A stretch of DNA of 64,000 nt, taken from the NCBI RefSeq assembly GCF_000237925.1, contig NC_031498.1, positions 28,664,963-28,728,962 of the forward strand, read 5' to 3'. Positions 1 through 10,340 of the stretch are shown here, piece after piece. Made by a program: the position numbers and the translations under genes. The notes beneath the pieces were generated by a model. It had not been told where the DNA came from. It saw nothing but the letters and a program-made list of their open reading frames with translations, and ran no database searches. The stretch is from Schistosoma mansoni (lineage: Eukaryota; Platyhelminthes; Trematoda; Strigeidida; Schistosomatidae). The stretch's first letter is position 1. Every line of letters begins with the position of its first letter.

Positions 1-77
1 TTCAGTGAGTTGATATCTTTACAACAGACGTGGTAGAACTCCTCTGGTCACTGCTTCACACTAGAACTTAAGGAAAA
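1..77 (-). mobile_element. B: fragment cut by the window edge
   Basis: Antisense B middle section (TCAGTGAGTTGATATC, ACTGCTTCACACTAGAACT). The rest lies outside the window. Confidence 0.7.
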
Positions 78-402
78 TTAGTGTTTTTTTTAAAATTTTA
101 ACATGTGGTTAGTTACTATTATCCTTTAACATTTTTCCATTATTATTATTCAGTTATTATTATTATTATAATGACCTTTATGTTTTTCATTTTTCTTCAA
201 TATCTATCAAGTGGACAATTATGACCTGTAAATTATTTTGATCCTGATATTCTTCTCTTACCCCTTGGTTATTGTTTAACCTCATCTCGAATTATTATAT
301 GACACAATCTTTTGTATCCTTCTATAGAAATAGATTTACCAAACAAGTATAAGTACGAATGTACAGCTTAAGCAAATGATTTTATCAAAAAGAACATTTT
401 CA
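78..402. other. No gene seen
   Basis: AT-rich with a (tta)n tract near 143-169. Nothing recognised. Confidence 0.6.
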
Positions 403-694
403 AGTCAGTGGCTATCAGGAATCAGTAGCCGAATGGATAACGTGATGGCACTTGAGGCGAACGGTACTGAACATCGACTCTGTGATGCAAGTAAATTCGG
501 CTGACCAGTCCCAAATAGGACGAAACGCTCGTCCTGGATTTCATTACTAGTCACTATCTATCTTTGTTTGTAAAGATTATGACTTAAGGCAATATCAAGG
601 CAGTCCGCACAGGATACACTTATGCTAATAAGAGACTGATCAGTTGCAGTCCTAAATAACAATGCATAGATACAAGCAAGCAACATCGAGTGAA
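403..694 (+). mobile_element. A: SMalpha-like hammerhead SINE
   Basis: It is ordered as in other A copies: GGCTATCAGGA, the tRNA-like head (AGTAGCCGAATGG), CGTCCTGGAT after the ribozyme, then the 3' part (GACTGATCAGTTGCAGTCC). The B box is lost. The ribozyme core at 495-541 reads CTGACCA where CTGANGA is needed, so cleavage is not expected. Confidence 0.85.
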
Positions 695-767
695 TAGAAC
701 ATTTTCTTCGCTAGTTTTTGTCTATTTTTATTCGATGGAACAATGGGTTATTTCATCATTGATGTAT

Positions 768-1064
768 TGTAGTGTACAAACACTCCGGTAGAGGTGAACA
801 AATTATTGTTTATTGCGAAATTACAGAGTTCTTTTACAAAGTATGAAAAGCATACATTAGATACAAAATTTGCACATCTTCCATCGGTTGAGTTACGTAT
901 CCTTCATGATTCTTTCAATTCTGTTGCTATTACAATTACTTCCTGTTTCCCTTTCTGTTTTATTCACTTGAATCTTCTCAATCTTGTTCTACTCGCATGC
1001 ATTCCACTTTCAATTAGTGCTACATACTACTTATATCTATCAACATAAGTAGCATATACCACAG
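768..1064 (-). mobile_element. E: MITE-like element, uninterrupted
   Basis: It starts TGTAGTG and ends with the hairpin CTACTTATATCTATCAACATAAGTAGC followed by ATACCACA. It shares its whole length with the interrupted copy at 49595-50395, so it acts as that site's empty form. Confidence 0.7.
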
Positions 1065-1272
1065 TATTTCAGTGAGGGACCATGTTTTGTAATAATTTAA
1101 AATTCAGCTTATTAGAGTTTACTTTAAATCATAAATAGACTTTCTAATTTCGTCCATAGCATTTCTAATGAACATTACAAAAAGCAACAGACCAATTCGC
1201 ATCGTTTTCAGAATGTTTTAAAAAGTGATCACAGCAGTGATATTTTCATTCATTTATTGTTGTTTACTTGTA

Positions 1273-1577
1273 TTGTAGTGTGGTCTACTTATATCCACAT
1301 AAGTAGTATATGGTGATGGTGAGACAGAGAATGTATTTTGTCAGAAGATCGATAAGGAAAGAACTGAAATGAAGCGCAATTCGTAGGAAAATGCATAAAC
1401 AATGAAATTAGAGAAGATGAACTAATATTTACAGAAGGAACAGTGAAGATTAAAACAATTGGTTGTTAATTTGTAAGTTCACTGTTTGCTGTATGGTTAT
1501 CAGAATTTAGTGAGATAGCCTGTAATTTGTGCCTAAATACATTCGATTGTCTCCATTCATGTTCATGTTCACTACAG
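1273..1577 (+). mobile_element. E: MITE-like element flanked by TA
   Basis: It runs from TA-TTGTAGTG to TTCACTACAG-TA. The ends form a short inverted repeat (YTGTAGTG/CACTACAR), and the TA on both sides suggests a TA target duplication. Just inside the left end is a hairpin, TACTTATATCCACATAAGTA. No coding potential. About 305 bp. Confidence 0.7.
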
Positions 1578-1588
1578 TATCTTCTCAT

Positions 1589-1682
1589 TCACTCTGAGAT
1601 TCAGGTACATCCAGCTGATGAGTCCCAAATCGGACGAAATGCGCGTCATACTGGATTCTACTGTTAACCACTATTCATAGTG
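1589..1682 (+). mobile_element. A: hammerhead segment of a SMalpha-like SINE
   Basis: Only the ribozyme and its flanks remain (ACTCTGAGATTCAGGTACATCC to CCACTATTCAT). The ribozyme at 1606-1660 has CTGATGA and GAAA intact, with stem I CCAG/CTGG. It lies directly after an E copy. Confidence 0.8.
1606..1660 (+). ncRNA. Hammerhead ribozyme, A family, core intact
   Basis: The core CTGATGA, stem II (GTCC...GGAC) and GAAA are present, and stem I can pair (ATCCAG with CTGGAT). The site region reads GCGTCATA rather than GCGTC, an insertion shared with some other A copies that may move the cleavage point. Self-cleavage is plausible but not certain. Confidence 0.65.
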
Positions 1683-2029
1683 ATGCTTTCATTTTAACAA
1701 GAAGTCTGATATCCAAAAAAAACCGTTTTTTTTCTTTTCTAAATCAAGTGAAATGTAACTTAGTATTATTTTCAATACAAATGTCCATCAAATCATATTG
1801 ACTTATAAAAGTACATACATTGTTCATATGTTTATAGGGTTCTAAACTATTAAGAACTTACTATAAAATGACATTTTACTTGGAAATGATTGAATAGTAT
1901 TATCCTACTTACTTATTGCTATGACTGACAGTTTCTATTAAAATGTAGCCTTAATTGAATTATGTAATAGTCAATACATTACAACTATTCTCTAGTAGTA
2001 CAAAAGTTTACAATACTTCTAAGTTTAAT

Positions 2030-2838
2030 AACTTGAACTTTGCAGATGACTTAGCTCTTCTATTTCATAAACATCAACAAATGAAAGTGGAGACAGTCAG
2101 TGTAACAGCAACTTCGCTAGCAGTAGGCCTCAACATACACAAGTGAAAAGTATGATCCTCCAATACAACCGAGAGAACACAAACATAATCACAATTGATG
2201 GAGAAACTCTGGAAGATGTGGATAATTTCACGTGCCTGGACAGCATCATCAATGAACAAGAAGGATCTGATGGAAACGAAAAGGCGAAGATTGGCAAAAC
2301 AAAGGCTGTATTCCCACACATGAAGAACATATGGAACTCAAAATAACTATCTGTAAGCTAATATGAAAGTTACAATCTTCAATACGAATGTTAAGACAGT
2401 TTTACTGTATGGAACTGAAACTTTGAGAACTATCATAATCATCATCAAAAAGTACAAGTATTTACAAATAATTATCTACTCAAGATACTCAATTTCCACT
2501 GATTGGATACCATCAGAAACAGCTTACTGTGAGAGAGAACAAAACCAATTCGATATGAAGATGAAATTGATGAAAGATGTTGGAGGTGGATGTGACATAC
2601 ATTGAGGAAATCATCAAACTGAATTATAAGGCAAGTACCAACTTTGGAATTCTGAAGGGAAAGGGAAAAACGTAAGACCAAAGAACATACTGTGTTGAGA
2701 ATTGGAAGTTGACATGAAAAGGATGAATCGAAACTGGAACTAACTGGAAAGTACTGTCCAGGACACAGTTGATTGGAGAATGTTGGTGGTTAGCGTATTC
2801 TCCTCCACGAGGATTAACAGGACCAAGTAAGTAACTAA
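2030..2838 (+). mobile_element. D: RTE-like LINE, 3' fragment
   Basis: The fragment begins near the RT catalytic box (FADDLALLF, the F.DD form) and continues through GLNIHK, the thumb region, and a 3' end reading AACAGGACCAAGTAAGTAAC. Frame changes break it: 2143-2346 carries the middle (ENTNIITIDGETLEDVDNFT) and later parts are scattered over frames. D copies in this window are nearly all 5' truncated and end in a (gtaa)n tail, as expected for target-primed reverse transcription. The protein resembles the schistosome RTE group (SR2/SR3/Perere-3-like); the exact family is not claimed. Confidence 0.8.
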
Positions 2839-3072
2839 ATTAATAAATATATGTTGCCTGAATAGTAGATTCATAACAGAAATGCTCATTAATTTAAGGT
2901 CATCTGTGTATTATCTTTTTTAATATCAGATAAACCATTGTAAAATAACGGCGACTATATGGTTTGTCAATGTGCATATCAAATTTACCTTGTTTTTTAT
3001 TCACTCCTATTGTCATATGACATTAAATTTAGATAAGAATGACCTAACAATATTTAATCTCAATGAGAATGG

Positions 3073-3301
3073 ATAATGGCTAGCAGTGGAATCCAGTTGG
3101 CGCGTGTTTCGTCCTATTCGGGACTCGTCAGCTGGATGTACCTGCATCTCACAGTTGATGTTCACTCTGTGAATCGAACCCAGTACCCTCGCTTCAAACG
3201 CCATCACGTTATCCACTCGGCCAACGAGTCCTGATAGACTGACCAGTTGCAGTCTTAAAAACATTAATGGGAAGATCCAAACAAACAATACTAAGTAAAT
3301 T
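3073..3301. mobile_element. A: rearranged SMalpha-like SINE, inverted 5' part, with target-site duplication
   Basis: The left part (3073-3236) is antisense and holds the ribozyme and tRNA-like head. The right part (3238-3301) is sense and holds the 3' end. The whole is flanked by TCAATGAGAATGG at 3060-3072 and 3302-3314, a perfect 13-bp repeat. A 5' inversion inside a single target duplication is the signature of twin priming during LINE-driven retroposition. Confidence 0.85.
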
Positions 3302-3529
3302 TCAATGAGAATGGTTTTCTTTACAACTTTGTGAAACTATGGTGTTCTTCTGCAATAAGCAACGCTAACAACAAACTATACTACTGAAATGTTTCAAGAT
3401 TATATGGCATTCAAACAACAAAACTTGACATAAATTAACTAAATATGAATAAATGATGAGGCCAATGCTGTCGATGAATGAAATTAGCTTAGTTGATTTA
3501 CAGAATTTGAAGTTTATATTATGTATAGC

Positions 3530-4230
3530 CACAACTCACTGCTACTGTTACGTCCTGATAACAATAACGAATGGTAACTTTGGGATCCATTTATGAACCG
3601 ATATTATGCATATATTTTTTATCGTATAATCGCTAAATAACTGAACTATTCATATTCATGGTAAGCAGAGATGACCAGTTGCAGTCCTAAACACATCGAT
3701 GGGAAGGTCCAAACAAACAATACTAAGTGTATTCATATTCATGTTTCCCTTATTATAAGCTTTATTTTGAACCATAAACTATTGTTGTACGATTTACCAT
3801 TCATGAATTACACCCAATCTATTGATTACTGTTCCCCCTATTCACAACCACATTTGGCTAAATCTTGTACAAATGTTATTTTCTATTTGATGGTACGATG
3901 TGGTCAGTTTGTTTGGTATATAAACCCAGTATGTTTGAGAATAATGACTCATATTACAGAGGCTGTTCTGGACTTAAGTGGCTGGGCTAGACAGAAGCAG
4001 GACCGATATGTACGTACTCTAGACTGCTCGTACGGTTTTCATGTATCACTGTTCCAATCGATAATTCGCTACTTTCTAATTGGCGGTCTTTTCACGTTAT
4101 ACATTACCAAGGCATCCACTAGGCCACAAGTTATAACAGTTACTTTGAGAAAGTGTATTAGCCCAGTATATGTTTACATGCTAGTTATATATTTTCCGTC
4201 CTATTCAATAATCATCGGGTAAATACACTT
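3530..4230 (+). mobile_element. I: unclassified repeat, copy 1, carrying an A insertion
   Basis: It shares about 400 bp with 30540-30960 (AATAACGAATGGTAACTTTGGG, GATTTACCATTCATGAATTAC, TGGTACGATGTGG, ATATAAACCCAGTATG). It may be an LTR-type unit, but the ends are not defined. The A insertion lies at 3661-3730. It is fossil-like, with no function seen. Confidence 0.5.
3661..3730 (+). mobile_element. A: 70-bp 5'-truncated SINE tail with target-site duplication
   Basis: It holds only the A 3' end (ACCAGTTGCAGTCCTAAAC to AATACTAAGT). It is flanked by ATTCATATTCATG at 3648-3660 and 3731-3743. The same target without the insertion is present once in the related I repeat at 30650-30680. The first 13 bases may be a small inverted piece (reverse complement of CATCTTTGCTTAC with one change) or a diverged direct match. 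Confidence 0.85.
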
Positions 4231-4835
4231 GTATACTCTTCTTCATTGTACTACTAGACACCATTACGAACATAATACTGAACTTATCGAAACATTTTTC
4301 ATAGATTCTTAAGAGTTTGTTTAGTAATATTCGGGGATGAATTTTATTCAGTATTTGTTGATTTTTGAATGGATCCTTCAGTACTGTTTATGAATATAAG
4401 TTTTTGACTGTCATGACTCAGGTAACTGGGTGAATAACGCGTTAAAGTCATGTCAATATCAACACTGGTGTACAGATACATACAGCCATTGAGTGTTAAA
4501 CAGAAAAAGGGGCGATCTTATATTCTATTACCAGCTACAATCTAATTCTACTAAAAATGATTCAAGAAGTTTATTAGTTCTTAGTAAAGCATCTATATAG
4601 TCATGTAAGTGAATGACTGAAATATGCAAAATCGAATAATACGTTTAGGACATCACTGTCGGTTGTCATATTTTAGTACTTTTGCGGATAGACTTAAGAG
4701 TCTGAAACAATAAATACAGAACTTGATCTCAATATCGAAACAACGTCTTCTTCATATAGAAACCAAATACAATCCCTTGAATCCACAACAAATACCATTA
4801 CATTAAAAAGAAAGTGGATATTGTTGAGTATAATA
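4231..4835. other. No gene seen
   Basis: About 600 AT-rich bases between repeats I and C. No repeat or exon recognised. Confidence 0.6.
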
Positions 4836-4850
4836 CAAGAATATTATGAT

Positions 4851-5030
4851 CACAATTGATTGATCGCTGGGTGGTGATAAATGTCATGTGTCAAGTCTTT
4901 CTTAGGGAAGATCGAAAGCTATCGATATCGACCCCTCAAGATTACAGGTACACCTTGCTGACGAGTGTCAAGTAGTACGAAACCCGGAGCCAGGGTTTCC
5001 GGTTGATCACCTCCAACCACTATCTTATCA
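4851..5030 (+). mobile_element. C: third hammerhead repeat, with target-site duplication
   Basis: 180 bp flanked by CAAGAATATTATGAT (4836-4850) and CAAGATTATTATGAT (5031-5045), 14 of 15. It holds TTGATTGATCGCTGGG, then CAGGTACACCTTG, CTGACGA, GTGTCAAGTAGTAC, GAAAC and CCTCCAACCAC. The layout parallels A (CAGGTACATCCAG, CTGACGA, GAAAC, CCACTATC) but the sequence is clearly different. Confidence 0.75.
4949..5005 (+). ncRNA. Hammerhead-like motif, C family
   Basis: CTGACGA followed by a short stem (GTG...TAC) and GAAAC. The 3' side can form AACCC...GGGTT as stem III. Stem I is best supported in the 59.7-kb copy (ACCTTG with CATGGT, one mismatch). The family's stem II consensus is probably GTGC-CAAATA-GCAC. 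Derivation from a hammerhead is likely. Present activity is doubtful. Confidence 0.5.
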
Positions 5031-5337
5031 CAAGATTATTATGATTCTATCACGAAATGAAGCGAGTGGAATGAGACAAAATTTGCATTGTAAAATAGTA
5101 CCACAATACTTAACTCTGTAATCAAATGGAATAAAAGGTATGTCAGCAACCGATCAAACTTTAAAAAGATCAAATGTAACAAAATCAGTTGTATAGATGA
5201 TATGTTGCATTTATTAAAACTCATCACATGTCTACTCACATGGATAATATTATAATGAAAGAAAATAACATTAGTCTAAAGAAAATATTTTAAGAAAATA
5301 AATCAATCTAATGCAAGATAGAGGAAAATAGAAAAAC

Positions 5338-5646
5338 TGGGTCTGTTGTGAGATTATAACTCACTGAAGACGATGGTGGAAGGTCGCGAAATTTCGTGGG
5401 TTGATTGAAGTTAGACATTAAAACAGTTTGATCCCGACTCAGTAGTCTGGAGGTTAAGCGCTCGCGTGCAAGACCTATAGGTCCTGGGTTCGAATCACTC
5501 GAGCAAGATTGTCCATACCCGCCGATGAGGAGTCCCATACTAGGACGAGACGACCATCCAGTGCTCCCAAGTTTTCCATGGTTGTCTAGCTTCCATTGAA
5601 TCACGAACTCAACTATTAATTTGCTAAAATCTCCGCAAAAACCTCC
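5338..5646 (+). mobile_element. B: tRNA-headed hammerhead repeat, near-complete sense unit
   Basis: It reads GGTCTGTTGTGAGAT, an A-box-like ACTCAGTAGTCTGGAGG, a B box GGGTTCGAATCAC at about 5486, then a ribozyme region at 5521-5570 and CAACTATTAATTTGC. The ribozyme has CGAGAC for CGAAAC and so is broken. Confidence 0.8.
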
Positions 5647-6022
5647 TTGTGAAAATAGGAAAAAGCGAAAACCAAGGTGAAAGAAATAGAGATAACCACC
5701 ATCATGTTCTTTTCTAACAACAGTCGTAAAATATGGTACTTGAAAACTTTCCCGAAAAGTAATTTTTTTCTGATTGAATTCAAATGTATTTTCAATGAAT
5801 TAATAAGGGGTAACATTTGTTTAAAATGGTAAAAAATATAAGCTATGGAAACTAAATCATCCTTTTTGTTTTAATTTTTTCAGGCATATAACTTAACAGG
5901 GATCAGTGAAATCAATCAGGATAAAGACCAATTTAACATTTAAAGTTAAGATGTTTTTTTGTTTTCTGTCCGATCAAGTGATATGAAAGATCACGTTCTA
6001 GTCTACAACAAAATGAATTATT

Positions 6023-6366
6023 TCCCAAGGAAGGATTAGTGGCTAGCAATACAATCCAGAACGCGCGTTTCGTTCTATTTGGGGATCGTCAGCTGGATGT
6101 ACTTGCATCTCAGAGTTGATGTTCACTCTGGGACTCGAACCGTTTGCTTCAAACGCTATCGCGTTATCCACTCAGCTATTGGGTCCTGACAACCATTTGC
6201 TTGTGCAATGGGGTGAAGTTGAAGTTCACTTGGTATTGTTTTTTGAATCTTCCCATTGATGTTTGGTACTGCAGTTGATCAGTATCTTATTGACTACAAA
6301 GAGGCTGATCAATCACAGTCCTAAACATCAATGAGAAGATTCAAACAAACAATTCCAAGCGAATTT
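6023..6366. mobile_element. A: fold-back composite with target-site duplication
   Basis: An antisense arm (6023 to about 6300) contains the ribozyme, tRNA-like head and the 3' end of a preceding unit. It is joined to a sense 3' end (6301-6366). It is flanked by AAAATGAATTATT (6010-6022) and AAAATAAATTATT (6367-6379), 12 of 13. The composite inserted as one piece. Confidence 0.8.
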
Positions 6367-6518
6367 AAAATAAATTATTGTTTAACTTTTATTAAAAGAA
6401 TTTTGGTTCGGAAAGTTGTTGTCTATGCAAATGTATACAAGCTAGAAAACGATGTAATAAGACTATGAATTTGATTTGTTACAATAATTATTAGGAAGCT
6501 TAGAGATTTGAGTCGGTC

Positions 6519-6826
6519 TGTGATGTGGGTTGCTTTTATCCATATAAGTAGTATATGACGATGGTCAGGCAGAGAATGTATTTCAGTAGAAGATCGATAA
6601 GGAAAGAACGGAAACGAAACGCAATTGGCATGAAAATGCATGAACAATAATCATGGGAGATGATGGACTGATATTTGCAAATGGAACAGTCAATGTTGAG
6701 ACAATTGATTAATAGTTTGCAAATCAACTGCTTGCTGTATGGTTGTCAGATTTTACTAAGATAGCCTATAATTTTTGTGCCAAACACACTCGATCGTTCC
6801 AACTCGTCTTCTTGTTCACTACAGGT
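6519..6826 (+). mobile_element. E: MITE-like element
   Basis: It has the same body as the 1273 copy (GAAGATCGATAAGGAAAGAA, AATGCATGAACAATAA, GTTCACTACAG). The left hairpin is slightly decayed. Confidence 0.7.
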
Positions 6827-7112
6827 CGTCCTTTTGAGTAAATGTCTTATCTTGCTTCATTAAATTTAGAAGCCTGGTTTCTACTCAACATTAAAAAGTG
6901 TGATTCAGTCTACTAAGAAGAAAACATTGTCATAAAATTCTGGTATATTTTACAAATTTTCAAAACTATATTCCAGTATTCCACACATAAGTAAATGTCG
7001 GCGCAAATTCAGTTTAAAGGATAACCTGTATTTGCGCTAAAATGTTGTCTATATGTTGTCAGCTTTGAAAAGGCTCAGATTTCCTGTTTCATCTCAATTA
7101 AAATTCATAGAT

Positions 7113-7515
7113 TAATTACTTACTTACTTACGCCTGTTACTCCCAATGGAGCATAAGCCCCCTACCAGCATTCTCAAACCCATTCTGTCCTGGACTTTCC
7201 TTTCTAGTCCTATCCAATTCTTGTTTATTCTTCTCATGTCTGTCTCCGTTTCTCGGCGTAATGTGTTCTTTGGTCTTCCTCTTTCCCTTTGGCATTCAGC
7301 ATTCTATTTGAGGGCTTGCCTCGTGATGCAGTTGGGTGATTTCCTCTATGTGTATCCTATCCACTTCCAGCACTTCTTCCTGATTCCTTCCTCCGCTGAT
7401 TGGAATCTGGTTTGTTCTCTCTCACAGTAGGTTGTTGCTGATAGTGTCTGGACAACGGATCCGATGTATTTTGCATGGACAGATGTTAATAAACACTTGT
7501 GTCTTCCGGATGCAC
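7113..7515 (-). mobile_element. D: RTE-like LINE, 3' fragment
   Basis: It starts with the reverse of the (gtaa)n tail (ttacttacttacgcctgttac) and reads back through the C-terminal domain. The minus strand encodes WKWIGYT and ATTYCEREQTRFQSAEE with interruptions. Similarity fades by about 7515. Confidence 0.8.
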
Positions 7516-7882
7516 CTAATATCCGTATTGTCAGTTTGAATCTCCAGGCAAATGAGCTGACATTCATCAGTGTATAAATCTAACTTTAATTCATGATATT
7601 GAGCAATCAGCATCACAATAAAATTCAACAATATGCATAATACCATTATTATATTTCCATTTCATTCATATTTTTTGTTAATTCTGAATAATAAAATGAT
7701 GTAACATCGTTGTACAAATTGTCTTTAAGTAATCAAAGCTAGTGTAAAACTAAACTAGTGGATATAGCACACCAATTTCATAATGTTGGACCAAAAATAA
7801 TGTATACCAACTGATTGAATAACCGAAAATTCCAAAATCCCCAGTCTCCATGGAAGTAATACCAAGTTGTATCTTTCTTCTT

Positions 7883-8240
7883 CAAACAAACAATACTAAG
7901 TGAATTTAAACTTCACCCCATTGCACAAGCAAGTGGCTATCGGGACTCAGTAGCTGAGTGGATAACGTGATGGTATTTGAAGCGAAAGGTACTGGGTTCG
8001 AGTCCCAGAGTGAACATCAACTGTGATGCAAGTACATCCATCTGACGATTCCCAAATAGGACGAAACGCGCGTCAAACTGAATTCCACTGCTAGCCACTA
8101 TCCATCTTTGCTTACAATGCGTGTGAATTTAGGCTATATCGAGGCAATGCGCACAGTATGCACATATGCCAATTAGAGACTGACCAGTTGCAGCCTTAAG
8201 CATCAATGGGAAGATTCAAACAAACAATACTAAGTGAATT
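7883..8240 (+). mobile_element. A: full unit of the SMalpha-like SINE, slightly more than one repeat
   Basis: The element begins and ends with the same stretch (CAAACAATACTAAGTGAATTT), so it spans one unit plus a repeated edge. The A box region is AGTAGCTGAGTGG at 7950-7962 and the B box GGGTTCGAGTCCC at 7994-8006, as in a tRNA-derived pol III promoter. The ribozyme follows at 8035-8088 (CTGACGA then a T in place of the usual G, GAAAC). The 3' part has GACTGACCAGTTGCAGCC. This is a good reference copy for the family. Confidence 0.9.
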
Positions 8241-8693
8241 TCTTCTGTATAGTATTCATGGTTATATTGACAGTGCCTTATTGCACTAAATTATAACTAA
8301 GCATCGATTGCTTGATGATACAAATGGTATTATTTAAGCATATTTAAGAACAAAACAAAATTGAACGATTTATCCAAAATACTTTTCCATAAATCTTGTG
8401 TAATCCGATCCATAATTCAACAAACAGATTGGTAATTGAATAAAACCTAATTGCATGTAACGAAAATGAGGCGTTCCTGGCAAATAAGGAATAATATTCA
8501 ATCAAAAATCAATCAATTTTTACAGGGTAAGTCAAACATGACAGATCAATATTACATTAAAACGTACCTGAGAGTTAAGTACAACGAAAAACTAAAACAG
8601 TCAGAGATACATAATACAGTAGCATAAGTAACACTGAAGAACCGAAATTATAGACAAGAATTAAAAATACATGTGATATGCATAACTAAAGAG
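8241..8693. other. No gene seen
   Basis: AT-rich, no recognised repeat or exon. Confidence 0.6.
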
Positions 8694-8899
8694 GTAGCAT
8701 CCAAATACCCAAGTACGGCTGAGGGTGGGGTGAATCAGCTCTCCCTCTCTAAATCCTCTCACATGGCTAAGAGTATTCGGCCACTGCCAGGAAAATCCTA
8801 CCCACTGTCTACTCATGTTAGGGGTGTTGTTTAGGAAGTTGAGAGGACGAAGAGCAAATGTCCGGCGCCTCAACCGGTTTGGTGGACACGGAGGGCCCA
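8694..8899 (+). mobile_element. F: 5' part of a short retroposon, fused to D
   Basis: It matches the first 200 bases of the F copy at 49660 (GGTACG...GAG, CAGCTCTCCCTCTC, AATGTCCGGCGC). It stops at GGACACGGAGGGCCC, where the D LINE fragment starts at 8900. Confidence 0.75.
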
Positions 8900-9566
8900 T
8901 AACACGAAGAACATCAACACAATTACAATCAATGGATAAACTCTGGAAGATGTAGATAATCTCACGTACCTGGGAAGCATCATCAATGAAAAAGGAGCAT
9001 CTCATGGAGACGAAAAGACAAGGATTGGTAAAGAAAAGGCTGTATTCCTACAGTTGAAGAACATGTGGAACTCAAAACAACTGTCTGCCAACCAACATCA
9101 AAGTCTCAATCTTCAATACGAACGTCAAGACAGTCCTAACGTATGGAGCTGGAACGTAGAGAACTACTACAACCATCTTCAAGAAGTTACAAGTATTTAT
9201 AAACAATTGTCTTCACAAGATACTCAATTTCTATTGATTGGATACCATCAGAAACAGTCTGTTATGAGAGAGAACAAACCAAATTTCATCTGAAGATGAA
9301 ATTAGTGAAAGATGTTGGAGGTGCATGTGACATACATTGAAGAAATCATTAAACTGCATCATGAGGCAAGTGCCAACTTGAAATCCTGAAGGGAAAAAGA
9401 GAAGCGTAAGACCAAAGAACATACTGTGTTGAGAATTGGAAGTTGACATGAAAAGGATGAATAGTAACTGGAACTAACTGGAAAGGATTGTCGAGGATAG
9501 AGTTGGATATAGAATGCTGGTGGTCGGCGTATGCTCTTTCAGGAGGGTTAACAGGCATAAGAAAGT
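8900..9566 (+). mobile_element. D: RTE-like LINE, 3' fragment fused to an F head
   Basis: It runs from the ITINGETLED-type region to the 3' end GGGTTAACAGGCATAAGAAAG. It is joined at its left directly to the 5' part of an F element (8694-8899) with no intervening sequence. The frames are broken. Its tail is less regular than in other D copies. Confidence 0.75.
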
Positions 9567-9649
9567 AACTAATATGTTAACAGACATATATCAGTTCTGT
9601 TATTAACGTCAACAGCTAGAAACTGTAAGTTATATATATAATTATATAT

Positions 9650-9940
9650 ATATAGTTGAAATCATCAGTCAATTGAAGCTGAACCACCATGGAATATCCG
9701 GAACCACTGGATGACCAACTCGTCCTCCACAGTACGTACCCACGATCTCACCTCACGAGATTCAAACCTAGGACCTATCAGTCTCGCACGCGAGCGCTTA
9801 ACCAGTAGACCACTGATCCAGCATCCAACGGTGTTAATGTCTAACTTCAAACAATCCACGAAGTTGAGCAACCATTCATCAATATCTTCAGTGAGTTACT
9901 ATCTCTCAACAGACTAAAATCTCCACAAAACCCCCTTCTG
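9650..9940. mobile_element. B: antisense unit with a sense tail
   Basis: The antisense body (9650-9910) is followed by the sense B terminus AAAATCTCCACAAAACCCC. Both outer ends are therefore the same B terminus in inverted order. ATAATTATATAT flanks it at 9638-9649 and 9941-9952, but this is low-complexity sequence. Stem II of the ribozyme is deleted. Confidence 0.75.
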
Positions 9941-9977
9941 ATAATTATATATCTGTAAGGATATTTTGCATCAATTA

Positions 9978-10324
9978 GTATTGTTTGTTTGAATCTTCCC
10001 ATTGGTGTTTTAGGACTGCAACTGGTCAGTCTCTTATTGGCATATGTGCATACGGAGCCTATTGCCTCGATATAGCCTAAATTCACAAGCACGGTAAGCA
10101 AAGATGGATAGTGGCTAGTAGTGCAATCCAGGACACGCATTTCGTCCTATTTGGGACTAGTCATCTGGATGAACCTGCATCTCAGAGTTGATGCTCACCC
10201 TGGGTTCGAGTCTCAGAGTGAACATCAACTCTGAGATTCAGGTACATCCAGCTGACTCGTCCCAAACAGGACGAAACGTGCGTCGTTTATTCCATTGCTA
10301 GCCACTATCCATCTTTGCTTACTG
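9978..10324. mobile_element. A: head-to-head fold-back of two hammerhead arms, with target-site duplication
   Basis: The antisense arm (9978-10203) goes from the unit 3' end to the B-box side. The sense arm (10204-10324) starts there and runs through a second ribozyme to TTTGCTTAC. Both ribozyme arms end in the same sequence (GTAAGCAAAGATGG and its complement). Flanks are TATTTTGCATCAATTA (9962-9977) and TATTTTGCATCAGTTA (10325-10340), 15 of 16. The sense ribozyme has lost its core (CTGACTC). Confidence 0.9.
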
Positions 10325-10340
10325 TATTTTGCATCAGTTA

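Noticed and set aside
3671-4222. 183-codon open frame with hydrophobic stretches, as a membrane protein gene
   Set aside because: It crosses the A insertion and lies in repeat I, whose second copy (30695-30973) has a diverged version. The hydrophobicity comes from AT-rich codons.
5486-5510. tRNA genes suggested by perfect B boxes and CTCAGTGG-type A boxes
   Set aside because: No cloverleaf with acceptor stem or anticodon arm can be formed. These are the tRNA-derived heads of repeats A, B and C, present dozens of times.
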